NCBI GenBank assembly: GCA_910592005.1
Contig: CAJVPP010000950.1
Coordinates: 1-24,258 of the forward strand
Source of the DNA: Funneliformis mosseae
Lineage: Eukaryota > Glomeromycota > Glomeromycetes > Glomerales > Glomeraceae
Length of the DNA: 24,258 nt
Reading direction: 5' to 3'
In this document: positions 1 through 9,359 of the stretch, in pieces
Layout: each line of letters begins with the position of its first letter
Position numbering within the stretch: the stretch's first letter is position 1
Translations under genes and position numbers: made by a program
The notes under the pieces: model-generated
The model's database searches: none
Told to the model about the DNA's origin: nothing
The model's input: only the letters and a program-made list of their open reading frames with translations

Positions 1-719
1 GACGGGCTCGTAACCTTACGTAAGATTACGAAGCGTAGGGTTTACGTAATACTTCGCATTATTAAATTTACTGATGTGCCTTATTTAACAAAACTTCTAC
101 TTCAGGATGGATACTACTTGCCTATTCTAGTGATAATGGATGTTTTCATGATGTAAAGCATTACCATATATCTATTTTGATAGAATGAGAAAGCTGGTTA
201 AGTTATTTTAAGTAATATATGTGAAAAGATGGTGTTAATATACCAGTCATTATTACTACAAATAATTAATAAAAAAATTTTGAGAATTTTATAGATTTAG
301 AAATTTTATAAGAAAAATTTTGAGAATTTTACATATTCAGAAATTTACACATCAGTAAGCATATTGCAAGTTGCATCATATATGTCAGAAGATCAGCTAG
401 TCCTATTAAATCATGTGATTTTAATCATTAATAATTTTATCATTCTTAACCCTAATTTTATCATTCTTAACCTTAAGCTTAGTAATGCATTATTTCAATG
501 AATCAATTATCCTGAAATCATTTATTTCAGATTGTATAGTTATGTAATATAGTATTAATTAATATTTAAAAATAAAAAATTATATGATTTTCTCTCACAG
601 CCTGTAAGTAAAAAAAAAATACAGAGAATATTAAAAATAATCAGTTATTAGTGCACTTGGGTAGTTTATTAATATAAAAAATATATTATAAGTCAAATAT
701 AAATTAATATTTTTTATTC
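1..719. other. AT-rich non-coding flank with short direct repeats
   Basis: I see no supportable gene here. The first 60 bases are richer in CG dinucleotides and repeat a TTACGTAA-like core in both orientations. Two near-identical 40-bp-period copies lie at 273-350, each with the core TTTTGAGAATTTTA. Two 21-bp copies lie at 433-474, each ending TTCTTAACC. The rest is AT-rich with poly-A and poly-T runs. Confidence 0.6.
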
Positions 720-1560
720 AGAATCTACAGTTATACTATCTTCTTTTTGTTTATCTGATTTAGGTATAAACCTATGAGAGAGGACATATTGACTATTAAA
801 ATATTACGCAAGATTAATAAAGTCTCTATAAATTTCGCTACAACAGCTAGTTCTAACTTTTATACAGGAACCCTTGACTCATGTAAATGATAATATCTAT
901 CTACATTAGCTCTATTTCTGATAAGAATAGCTAGTTGTAACATAGATCTAGCAATTTGTAACCCAATTACTCTAAATTCATCCTTTTTAGGCCTCTGACT
1001 TTATAAATCTAATACATCCTATCGTTAGTTTTATGTCATATTTTTACTGTATTGTCTTTTATCTTTTATTCTATATAAAATAGACACAAGTACTCTGTAT
1101 ATATAAGTTTATATTTTTTCTCTCTATCCATTATTACAAATATGATATCAAGGCATCTTCCTAAACATTTTCTTCTATCTGCATTAGCGATATTTTGACA
1201 CTTATACTTAAAAAATTAGTGTAAATAAATTTATAATAATTCGTCTTAAATTATATTATTTTACTTATGTGCTAATATAGGTGAATTTTCCATGTGAAAG
1301 ATTTTTCAAACTAGCTCAAATTGCTAGAACTATTAAATTTGTTAGATACGTTCCTTCATTTAATGCTTCAGCTTCTTCAGGACTAAATGCCAAATTATTT
1401 CAAGAATCATTCCTAATGAATTTAATACTTCTAAGATAAATATACTAATAATTCAATCTAACAATAGTAAAATAACTTACAGCATTTTTAAGATTCTATT
1501 AGTGATCTTAGCAAGCTTTTCGTTTGATTTCTTTTACCTTCCATTATATAAAAGTATTTA
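720..1560 (-). pseudogene. 3' part of a decayed multi-exon gene, family not identified
   Basis: The minus strand reads as protein-like over most of this span. At about 1400-1266 one frame gives segments such as AFSPEEAEALNEGTYLTN, interrupted by an in-frame TGA. At about 1010-740 it gives VIGLQIARSMLQLAILIRNR and then DRYYHLHESRVPV before a stop. Fossil splice sites remain: a GTAAGT donor at 1480 and a CTTAG acceptor ending at 1431 give a 50-nt intron that keeps phase, and a second intron is likely at about 1265-1200. Several stops break the frame, so the gene is dead. The layout resembles a repeated hypothetical family of mycorrhizal fungi, which is recall only. It may be the 3' half of the fossil at 3580-4540. 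No function is claimed. Confidence 0.5.
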
Positions 1561-2264
1561 GGGTAATTTATTAATGTCATGACTAGTAAAATCTTGTACA
1601 AAATTATTACATTTCTTTCATATAAATAGGATCCCAAATAATATATGTATATATTAGATTTGAGATTGCTTATTGAATATAAAAAATTTTGATTAAGTTA
1701 CCTAAAATTTTGCGTAACAGATAACAAAATTTTAATATAGTCAGATATGTATTTGCGTAGTAGAGATAAAAATTATCAAACTCAGTAATTAATTTACGTA
1801 GCAAAAACATATTTTGATAATATATGTAATGTCAAATATAATCCAAAAAAAATAATTATACCTCTTAAATTAAGATACATAAATAAATCAACACATAATT
1901 TTTAAATTAATTTAATATATAATGGTGTAATAAAACTTTGATCTATTTTTATATATGATTATTATTTTGTTATTTTTCTTTTGCTTTTTCTGTAAAAAAA
2001 AAATTGTATGCGAAATGATATAGAAATTTTTAATTTGATGATTAATAACAGTTGCATAATTAATTATAGTTATACTGAAAATCAATTTTCCAATCTTTTT
2101 TTTTTAAAAAAACATTTTTATTTTATTTAACATAATCTTTAAAAAAATAATCTTATTTTTTAAATACTTAAACTTGTAAGAACTTTTACTAAATGTAATT
2201 ATTTTTATTTTTGTAAATTTTAATTTTTATATATATTTAATATCTTTTTTTATAAACATTAATA
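1561..2264. other. AT-rich stretch with no gene seen
   Basis: Only homopolymer runs and short A/T palindromes are visible. A few short minus-strand codon runs next to 1560 may be the worn upstream part of the neighbouring pseudogene, but they cannot be supported. Confidence 0.5.
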
Positions 2265-2965
2265 CAGAGATTTCATGACAAATTTTAAGCATTTTGGTTA
2301 AAGTCAATTACTTTTTATTTCTAAGTAAAAATTGTTCAGCAGGTTTGATACTATTTACATCTAATGTTTTATCTTGATGGGATTAATATTTATGTAGAAA
2401 TAATTTTTTTTGTAATTTTACTAAATAAGTCACACTTTTTTAACTTCACAAGAAAATTTGAGCACTTTAGTTAAAGTCAATCACCTTTTATCTCTAAGTG
2501 AAAGTTATTCAGTAAATTCGATACTATTTATATCTAATATTTTATATTGATTGGATTAATATATTTGTGTAGAAATATTTTTTTTGTAACTTTACTAAAT
2601 AAGTTACACTTTTTTAACTTCACGAGAAAATTTAAACACTTTAGTCAAAGTTAATTACTTTTCATTTCTAAGTAAAAATTATTCAACAGATGCAATACTA
2701 TATAAAATTTAATCTCTATTGGATTAATATTCGTGTTGTAATATGTGTTATTGTAACTTTATTAATATCATAAACCTTTTTTTTTAATTTCACAAGATAA
2801 TTTTATCATTTTGGTTAAAGTAAATCGCTTACTGCGCATTAAGTAAATATTTTCTATATATTCGAATATATATAAATATAAATTTTTATCTTATGTGATT
2901 TAATATTCATTGAGTAATAGCTTTTCATAACTGTATTAATTCTCAAATTTTTTTGTTTTTTTTGA
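2265..2965. repeat. Tandem satellite, four copies of about 172 bp
   Basis: Four diverged copies of one unit lie head to tail. The anchor GTTAAAGTCAA begins at 2297, 2470, 2644 (as GTCAAAGTTAA) and 2814, giving periods of 173, 174 and 170 nt. Each unit then runs through a TTTCTAAGTAAAAATT-like block, a GATACTATTTA-like block, GGATTAATAT and TTTTTTAACTTCACAAGA. Copies 1-3 are close and copy 4 is worn. No frame is open across the units, so this is a non-coding satellite. The outer limits are approximate. Confidence 0.85.
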
Positions 2966-3579
2966 ATATTATATTTATATAATTTATTAAATACTATATC
3001 AATATAATGTATATCATGAAATTACCACACTTTATAAAAAAAAAGTATTAAATAAAAGTATTTAAAAGTTATTATTTTATTTTAATATAATTAATTTTCT
3101 TTAAATAAATTCAAAAAAATTTTTTTTTATTGATTTTTATTGTATTTTAAGATTACATAAAACAGTAATTTATATAATAATTAAATATTATAATTACAGT
3201 TTTTCATGTAGAATTTTATTCTTTTTCAAATATGCTTTTTAATTATAATAATTAGTGATAAATTTAAAATTTTTTATTAAGAGTAAAGTTCACTTTGAAT
3301 TTTATAAAATGTGTGCAAAAAAATACTTCTATCTGTTATATACTTTATATGTAATTTTATTTGTTCTACAACTTCACTTAATCATAAAAAGTAATTTTTG
3401 AATGCTAATTTTGAGTTTAATATAAAGAAACTACAAATTTTACTTAATATATTTAAGTCACAAAACTGTTTGCTTAGTAGAGTCAAATTTTCTTAAGTCA
3501 TAATGAGAGTTTGCTTAGCAGAGTTAAAAATAGTTTGCTTATTGATCATAGTAAATTTTAAAATTTTCATCTGATCTAT
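2966..3579. other. AT-rich stretch with a small GTTTGCTTA repeat
   Basis: No gene is seen. Around 3468-3545 the word GTTTGCTTA occurs three times, twice followed by an AGAGT-type motif. The rest is A/T-rich sequence with homopolymer runs. Confidence 0.5.
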
Positions 3580-4540
3580 ACATAGATTGTTCAGGATCCT
3601 GTATAAACACCTAAAAGAGAAATAAGTACCATGTTTTGTGTCAGTTTCTAATAATAGATTAGAATTAGAATTTCATTCTTATTTATTAATTTAATGAATA
3701 CCTACCATAAAATTTTCACGTAATTATTTTAGCAACTTTTTTATTATATCTGATTTATCTGCAATAACTTGACTTTCCAGCGAATCTTCTATGTTAATTT
3801 GTCTGTAAATACCTAAATTACGGCTGAGAACAAATGTTGATAAAGAGTTAAAGTGTTTTTTTTAAGTTTAAATTTTAACTATTTATATTGCTTATAATTT
3901 AAACTAAACTAAGAGGTTCTTCTTCATTTACTTTTACAACTTCAATAGCTTGCAAACTAAAAATAGCTTTATATAAAATGTTAAACTAATGTAGATATAA
4001 AGTAATTAGTTTATATCTATACAAATAATATTATTTTTAGAAGCGTATGTACTATCAGATTGTAAACAAGATTTCATCTTTATGAAGTTAACTACTTTAT
4101 TACGCAAACAAAAATCTTATGCAATACTAAAATATCAACACAAAATTAAGCATGTATATATAGCTTAAAGAATCTTCCTACTATCAAGGAAATCTTGTTG
4201 GCAAGCTATAGAGAACTTAAACTATTATGCTTTCTTTCTTAGTGGCATTACTGTCTGCATCTTCATCATCCAAAATTAATATTTTATAGAAAGCTATAGT
4301 CAACTTACCTCTGAAAGAATTTTTAGGAGAATCGTATAATGTGAAGAACCTCAAATATTTTGACTATTTGTGAGAGTTACTGCCTGAAATATAATACTTC
4401 TCAACTCATTTTTTGATACTTATAGGTCATCTTTAATCTTTTGATGGATAATAGAAGTACTAGTAATATACTCCTCTTCTGCATTTATTAAGAAATTATA
4501 AATTTTAGTAAATAAATGAGTATTCATGCTGAAAAAATAA
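3580..4540 (-). pseudogene. 5' part of a decayed multi-exon gene, family not identified
   Basis: Several minus-strand segments read as protein in separate exon-like blocks. At about 4500-4310 the block contains KNELRSIIFQAVTLTNSQN and ends at a GTAAGT donor after the residues ILSE. At about 3960-3900 there is a block with LQAIEVVKVNEEEPLSLV. At about 3880-3715 there is LSRNLGIYRQINIEDSLESQ, followed by a stop and a GTAGGT donor. Stops fall inside the blocks. Order and strand fit with this being the front half of the gene whose back half lies at 720-1560, now separated by about 2 kb of AT-rich satellite DNA. The family is unidentified, and the link between the halves is inference. Confidence 0.45.
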
Positions 4541-4937
4541 AAAGTGACGAATAACTTTATTTCTATATATTTGCCCTTTTAAATCTCCATTCATGTTCTC
4601 TTTAACTTGCATTCATATTAGAAGAAGAGATAGAAGAGGCACTTTACGCTAAAGTTTTGTGTTAGAAAATAAGATATGCGAAATATGCATTGTAGATCTT
4701 AATATTGTAAAGGCGTTAGAGAATATGCATATACATACTTTTTTTATTTCACTTGCTTGACCGCTCAGTAATAAAGGTCTAGTATAAGAAAAGAGAAATA
4801 AGAAATAGAGATACACAAGGTGAAGAGTAGCATTGCGCTATCTTTTTCAAGAGAAAGGTTCTATATAGCCATTGGTCTTGTCTTTTCTAATTGATAAAAG
4901 GGGTTGTATTTATATCTATTCTATTACATATTTTGAT
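4541..4937. other. Stretch with no gene seen
   Basis: Base composition is slightly more mixed than the surroundings, but neither strand shows a protein-like frame of useful length. No repeat stands out before the 9-bp array begins. Confidence 0.45.
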
Positions 4938-5072
4938 ATATCTAATATATTAACTATGTTAATTATATTAACTATATCTACTATATTAATTATGTTAGAT
5001 ATATCTGATATGTTAGATATATTAGCTATATTAAATATGTTAGACATGTTAAATATGTTTAACATTATTAAC
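4938..5072. repeat. 9-bp minisatellite, 15 units
   Basis: Fifteen consecutive 9-bp units fit the pattern AT(A/G)-T(T/C)(A/T)-NNT or NNC without a gap, for example ATATTAACT at 4947, ATGTTAGAT at 4992 and ATGTTAGAC at 5037. The unit is three codons long and contains no stop in one frame on each strand, so both strands show an open frame (an I/M-L-x repeat on plus, an N-I-x repeat on minus). That makes the frames a by-product of the repeat, not evidence of a gene. The array lies just past the 3' end of the primase-helicase fossil. Confidence 0.85.
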
Positions 5073-5139
5073 ATTTGTATTTTGCTATACAATTGTAAAT
5101 CTATGATCGTTAAGATCAATATCCAGTTACACCACCTAT

Positions 5140-7732
5140 AAACGAACAGTTGATATATCTTTATTTCAGATAATAGAGTTCTATATCTGGAAATATTCCT
5201 CTATTCTGAAGTTCTCGAGGGAGACATTTATGTTTGGCATTCAACAACTATTATAATAATCCATTCTCTGTAACTGAAACGTCAGAAGTTCTTTGTTCAA
5301 TATGGCATATATAATCTTTAATGCATTACATGCGGAATAACATCTGATTCATTCTAGTATTTATTTCTATATAACTATTAAAAAGACAGAATACTCGCTC
5401 AAACTTTGAATTAGTATAAGATACTTCTATTTTTAAAGTACTAGTATACGTAATAAGATCTATATCACTTCATAATTTTTTTACGTTGCTAAAATTCTGA
5501 GCTTTTTCTATTGGATCAGATTTACCATGATATTCCTTGATTTGTAATTCTAGAAAATTAGTCTTGAGAGTACAAACAATTTCTTGTACATCTTTTCTGA
5601 GATAGCAGATAAGTGAAGCACTTTTCTGATTCTTAAACGGTAGTGAAGACATTTTCTTAGTCCAATCCTAGAGTTCAGCTAACATAGTTTCTTTATTAGG
5701 AGCTAAGCGGAATGTCTTACCTTTCTAAAGCTGATAAGTATTGTGAATAACTTAGAATGATTTATTCTTACAAAGGATCTTAATCCATTTAATATTTAGA
5801 TCAGTTAGATCATTATTCATGATAATAATACGCCTTGTATCTTGAATCAATTTATTTAACTTTTCTATCGATAGTCTGGCCAAATGACTCTGTGCCTGAG
5901 TAATTATAAACACTATTTTATCAAGCCATAAATTGTATTAAATTAGAGAACATTTGCATTTTTTATTACATTTACAATTATTGGTAATATGATGTAAGCT
6001 TTCTATCTGACATACTACCCTCTTATGATCAGATAGATTTATATTACTATCAATATCACAATATGATTTGAGATTGAGTTTTATATTAACAGCATTTAAG
6101 TAAGAGTAACGTGTGAATAATATTAGCAAATTCATATCATCAGATATAATAAGATGCTCTAGAACATATGTTTTTCCTGTTTCCCAAGATGATCCTATAT
6201 AGATATCGCCTTCATTAGGTAATAGTCTTACATATCTCTCCTCATATATTTCTGTCATTGTAAGGATTTCATTATACTTAACCCAAGATGGTATTTTTAT
6301 GAAGGTTTTAGAAAAATCTAGACCCTTTATCCTGTGAGAGGTGGGAAATAAATTTTTATTTTCTTTCTGAATTTTTTCTGCAATAAATGGGTTGCATTCA
6401 AAAACTTCACTATACTCATCACTATTTTGCCAAAAGCATTTTACAATGAACATTCTACTGCTAGCATATATACGACTGAACTATTACTGATTCTTATTAT
6501 ATATGTATTTACATTGTGAACATTCTAGTAAAACTTTCCAGTTAAAATATACAAAATTTTTTGAGTCTTTTTCTTCGATAGTCCAATCCCTAAAATAATT
6601 AGAATGTCTCTGCAAAATAAGGTCTGTACATTTTGTAATATATTATGACCTACGATTATTCTTAGTGGATTATTATTTTTTTCTGTGCTAAGCAATCAGG
6701 GTCTTACTTCAACCCCTAAGCTAGTAGGTAGCTGAACTCTAATATAATTAAGGTTATTCCACCTATTATTTAGTGAGAATTGAAGAAAGTGCTTCACATG
6801 ACCTTTTTTGCTAAACTGATAAGGTGAAGGTTAAAATTCTGACTAAGTAATTCTCAATCAATATACTTGCCAAATTTTTCTTCAGTTAAAATATATACTA
6901 ATTCTGTGAATGCTTTGAGTTCATGATAATCAATAAGGAGAGCTAGTGTATATAAAACGTGGTAGCTATACTTACTAAGATCTGATGATGTAGTGATTAC
7001 CAATCCTCTGAGAATATCTTTCTAGCTACAATCAAGAATTTGATACAAAGCTCTTATGAAAGATAAACAGATTCGAATGAATACTTCTTGTGTCTTAACA
7101 CTATTTGCTTTCATATTTTCTTGTAAAGCATCTATATCAATTATGGCTCTTAAAGAATTTTAACCGTTAATACATTCATAAATCTTAGACAAGCTGTATA
7201 CTTCAAAAATATCATCTGTAATAGAAAACTTTAGGGCTTAATCACCATTTTGGTCGATTTTAATAACCAATTTATCTTTTATTTCATCCTGGTCATAAGC
7301 ATTATATAAACTAAATACTTTTTCATTCAGAAAGAGAAATAAATAGATTGGAAGATATTCTAATAATTCCTTTTTATTTGACATATTTTTAGATAATGAT
7401 AGGAAAATTTCTCGAATGACATTTAGCAAGTCCTTGAAAGAAAAATTATCATTAAACTTTTTCTACCTTAAAGTATATGTCACATTAATCTTTTGCTCTT
7501 TTACATTTAGTGGTTGAACTAATAGAGTCTTGATAGTGCTGGTTGAAGGACAGGGAGCTTCTTCATTATTTAACTCATAATTAGACTCATAATCATTATA
7601 ATTATCTGACCCTAAATCAAATCTATTATCAATACAACTGCTTGAGTCACTTAAATATTCATTAGGGTCAGCGTCATTGTAGTGAGCAGTTCCAGTATGA
7701 TTAGTTTAGTTAAAAATAGTTAAGGTATACAT
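5140..7732 (-). pseudogene. Decayed primase plus origin-binding-type helicase of a mobile element
   Basis: From an ATG at 7732 one minus-strand frame can be followed for about 860 codons, with stops and a few frameshifts. The N-terminal part holds a DxD pair (codons at 7138-7130, within an IIDIDA context) as in archaeo-eukaryotic primases of the herpes/large-DNA-virus type, and later a CxxC pair (CSQC) near 6510. The middle is open from 6453 to 5938 and has a worn P-loop ending in ETGKT, then a Cys-rich segment. The C-terminal part, at about 5650-5150, includes FERVFCLFNSYIE and continues in frame through a stop to about 5150. Family knowledge suggests a UL9-like superfamily 2 helicase. A DExx box appears changed to LDK at about 5920. 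At least nine in-frame stops make it non-functional. Assignment rests on remembered relatives, with no search run. Confidence 0.6.
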
Positions 7733-7890
7733 ATTGATAGTTTGAAAAGGTTTATATTACTTTATAAAATTTGAAAATGTTTAATTATTTTTTTGATGAA
7801 TGCAAAAAGAAGTGATATTGAACTTAATCGGCAAATCATACAAGAAATATAACTTAGTATACCCTAAAAAGTGCAGCCTTTTGCGTAATC

Positions 7891-8120
7891 TATTATATAA
7901 AAATTGACAAAAGCCTATACTTTCTAGACATGTACTCGGATATGGTATAAATAGGCCAGTCATAATAATACGTAATGCAACTGAAAGTAAAGGTATCTGC
8001 AGAATTATTATATAAAAATATGGCAGATGCCTTCACTTTTCTAGATATGTATTCAGGTATAGTATAGCCTTTGCGTAAGACTTATCCTTTCTAGATATAT
8101 ATTTAGATATGATATAAAGG
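7891..8120. repeat. Diverged direct repeats upstream of the primase-helicase fossil
   Basis: A unit of about 60 bp occurs at 7891-7950 and again at 8006-8066. Both copies start with TATTATATAAAAAT and carry TTTCTAGACATGT or TTTCTAGATATGT, followed by a GGTATA-type word. A shorter third copy lies at 8081-8120. They sit 160-390 bp upstream of the fossil's start codon. They could be promoter elements, replication sites or simple decay of an older repeat; the sequence does not decide. Confidence 0.65.
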
Positions 8121-8208
8121 CTTCTTTGAAAATATTAGCACTTGGCTACTCTATCATTAGTATGAATTCAAGAAAGTGGCAACCGAATATATATCTAGAA
8201 GATAAGTC
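8079..8208. repeat. Inverted pair around GACTTATC...TCTAGATATATAT
   Basis: GACTTATCCTTTCTAGATATATAT at 8079-8102 is answered by its near-exact reverse complement at 8187-8208, with one 2-nt gap. About 84 nt lie between the arms. The left arm overlaps the third copy of the direct repeat. Confidence 0.6.
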
Positions 8209-8300
8209 TTCTTCAGCCTTACTTTTGGTGTTAAAAAGGAGGTCAAAAGTAGAATTAAATCTAGCCAATAATATTGTGTAAGTAAAAGTATTACCATTTA

Positions 8301-8392
8301 TTGTGATTTTTATTTCATATATACATTATCACTATTATATTCCCAATTGATTACAAAATGGAGATAATGTATATACGAAATAAAAGTTACAA
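8301..8392. repeat. 30-bp inverted repeat (hairpin)
   Basis: The left arm 8301-8330 and right arm 8363-8392 are reverse complements at 27 of 30 positions. The arms end inward on CATTATC and GATAATG, around a 32-nt loop. The three mismatches are all transitions. It could be a tiny MITE-like relic or the snapped-back end of a larger element. No target duplication is obvious. Confidence 0.85.
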
Positions 8393-9039
8393 GAAGGTGA
8401 TAAGAAAGTATCTAAAATTAAAGGCATAGTAAAATTAACAAAAATTTTGGCTAACATTATTCCATGATTTTGACTAGAACTTTGGACATAATAATTCTGC
8501 ATCCAAGCTGGTAAACTAATAGGAACCTCTCTGACATTCTAGCAGTTTCTCACTAGTTCTATGATAACTCCAGAATATCACCAAGTTGCTACTATAGTAT
8601 CAGCTTAGATTTAAATCACATGTCCTAAAGATTGATCAAAATTATGGTATAGTGCTAGTCAAAATTAATTACAAATTTACTGCGCTACCCAATACCATAT
8701 TTTTTTTACCACATTTTGGTATCTAGAAAGGCAACTAAATAGGCATAAAGGGTAAGTACTTTAATATAAAATCCAACATCCAACCAGGTGCAAGGGTCAG
8801 CATCCTCAATATAAAACCAGATATTTAAATAGCTACAGAGGACCAACAACTCCATTAAAGAATTTAGCATGTAAATGACTCAGAAATAAGAAGAAAGCGT
8901 GGTATTTAGATTATATAGTGATAGTTAGGTTAAATGGTAGATAATAGTAAGATTATATGGTGGTAAAAAATACAGATAGCAAGAAAGATTTAAAAGGATA
9001 GTTTGAGTATAAAAAGATACCTGATATGCGAAAATAAAT
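8393..9039. other. Mixed-composition repeat DNA, no gene seen
   Basis: This stretch is less AT-rich than the rest and looks like worn transposon interior or flank. Neither strand shows a convincing protein frame. Scattered GATTATAT(A/G)GTGGT-like words from about 8905 onward appear to be outlying copies of the minisatellite that follows. Confidence 0.45.
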
Positions 9040-9219
9040 AGATTATATAGTGATAATTAGATTATATTATTTAGATTATATAGTGATAATTAGATTATAT
9101 TATTTAGATCATATGGTAATACCCAGATTATATGATGATATTTAGATTATATGGTAGTACCCAGATTATACAGTAATATTTAGATCATATAGTAGTATCC
9201 AAATTATATAGTGGTAATA
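9040..9219. repeat. 19-bp minisatellite, ten units
   Basis: Units begin with AGAT(T/C)ATA at 9040, 9059, 9073, 9092, 9106, 9125, 9144, 9163, 9182, and as AAATTATA at 9201. Most are 19 bp long (for example AGATTATATGATGATATTT). Two are 14-bp short forms that alternate with full units at the left end, making a 33-bp higher-order duplication. The TTT and CCC endings alternate from 9106 to 9200. Non-coding. Confidence 0.85.
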
Positions 9220-9224
9220 TAATC

Positions 9225-9286
9225 TAGAGTAAGTGGGATATCACCATGTAATATAATTATATTACATAGTGGTATTCTACTCTATA
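9225..9286. repeat. Imperfect hairpin next to the minisatellite
   Basis: TAGAGTA at 9225 and TACTCTA near 9279-9285 are outer pairs. ATATCACCATGTAATAT and ATATTACATAGTGGTATT are inner pairs, around an AATT centre near 9256. The left arm has a few extra bases. The inner arm repeats the TAGTGGTA word of the adjacent array. Confidence 0.65.
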
Positions 9287-9359
9287 GCTATAATTTTTCA
9301 TACTAAATAAATTAATAATAGTTAATAAATATATTTTTATATTTATAAAAATAAATATA

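Noticed and set aside
433..474. Telomere-like TTAACCCTAA
   Set aside because: It occurs inside a 21-bp two-copy repeat, and no run of telomeric hexamers follows.
2265..2965. CRISPR-like array
   Set aside because: The whole unit of about 172 bp repeats with no unique spacers, so it is a satellite.
4872..5141. 89-aa open frame on plus and 67-aa frame on minus over the same bases
   Set aside because: Both are generated by the 9-bp minisatellite. The plus frame lacks an ATG start, and the repeat explains the lack of stops.
7781..7963. 60-aa open frame on minus upstream of the primase-helicase fossil
   Set aside because: It overlaps the direct repeats, has no recognisable motif, and its length is expected by chance.
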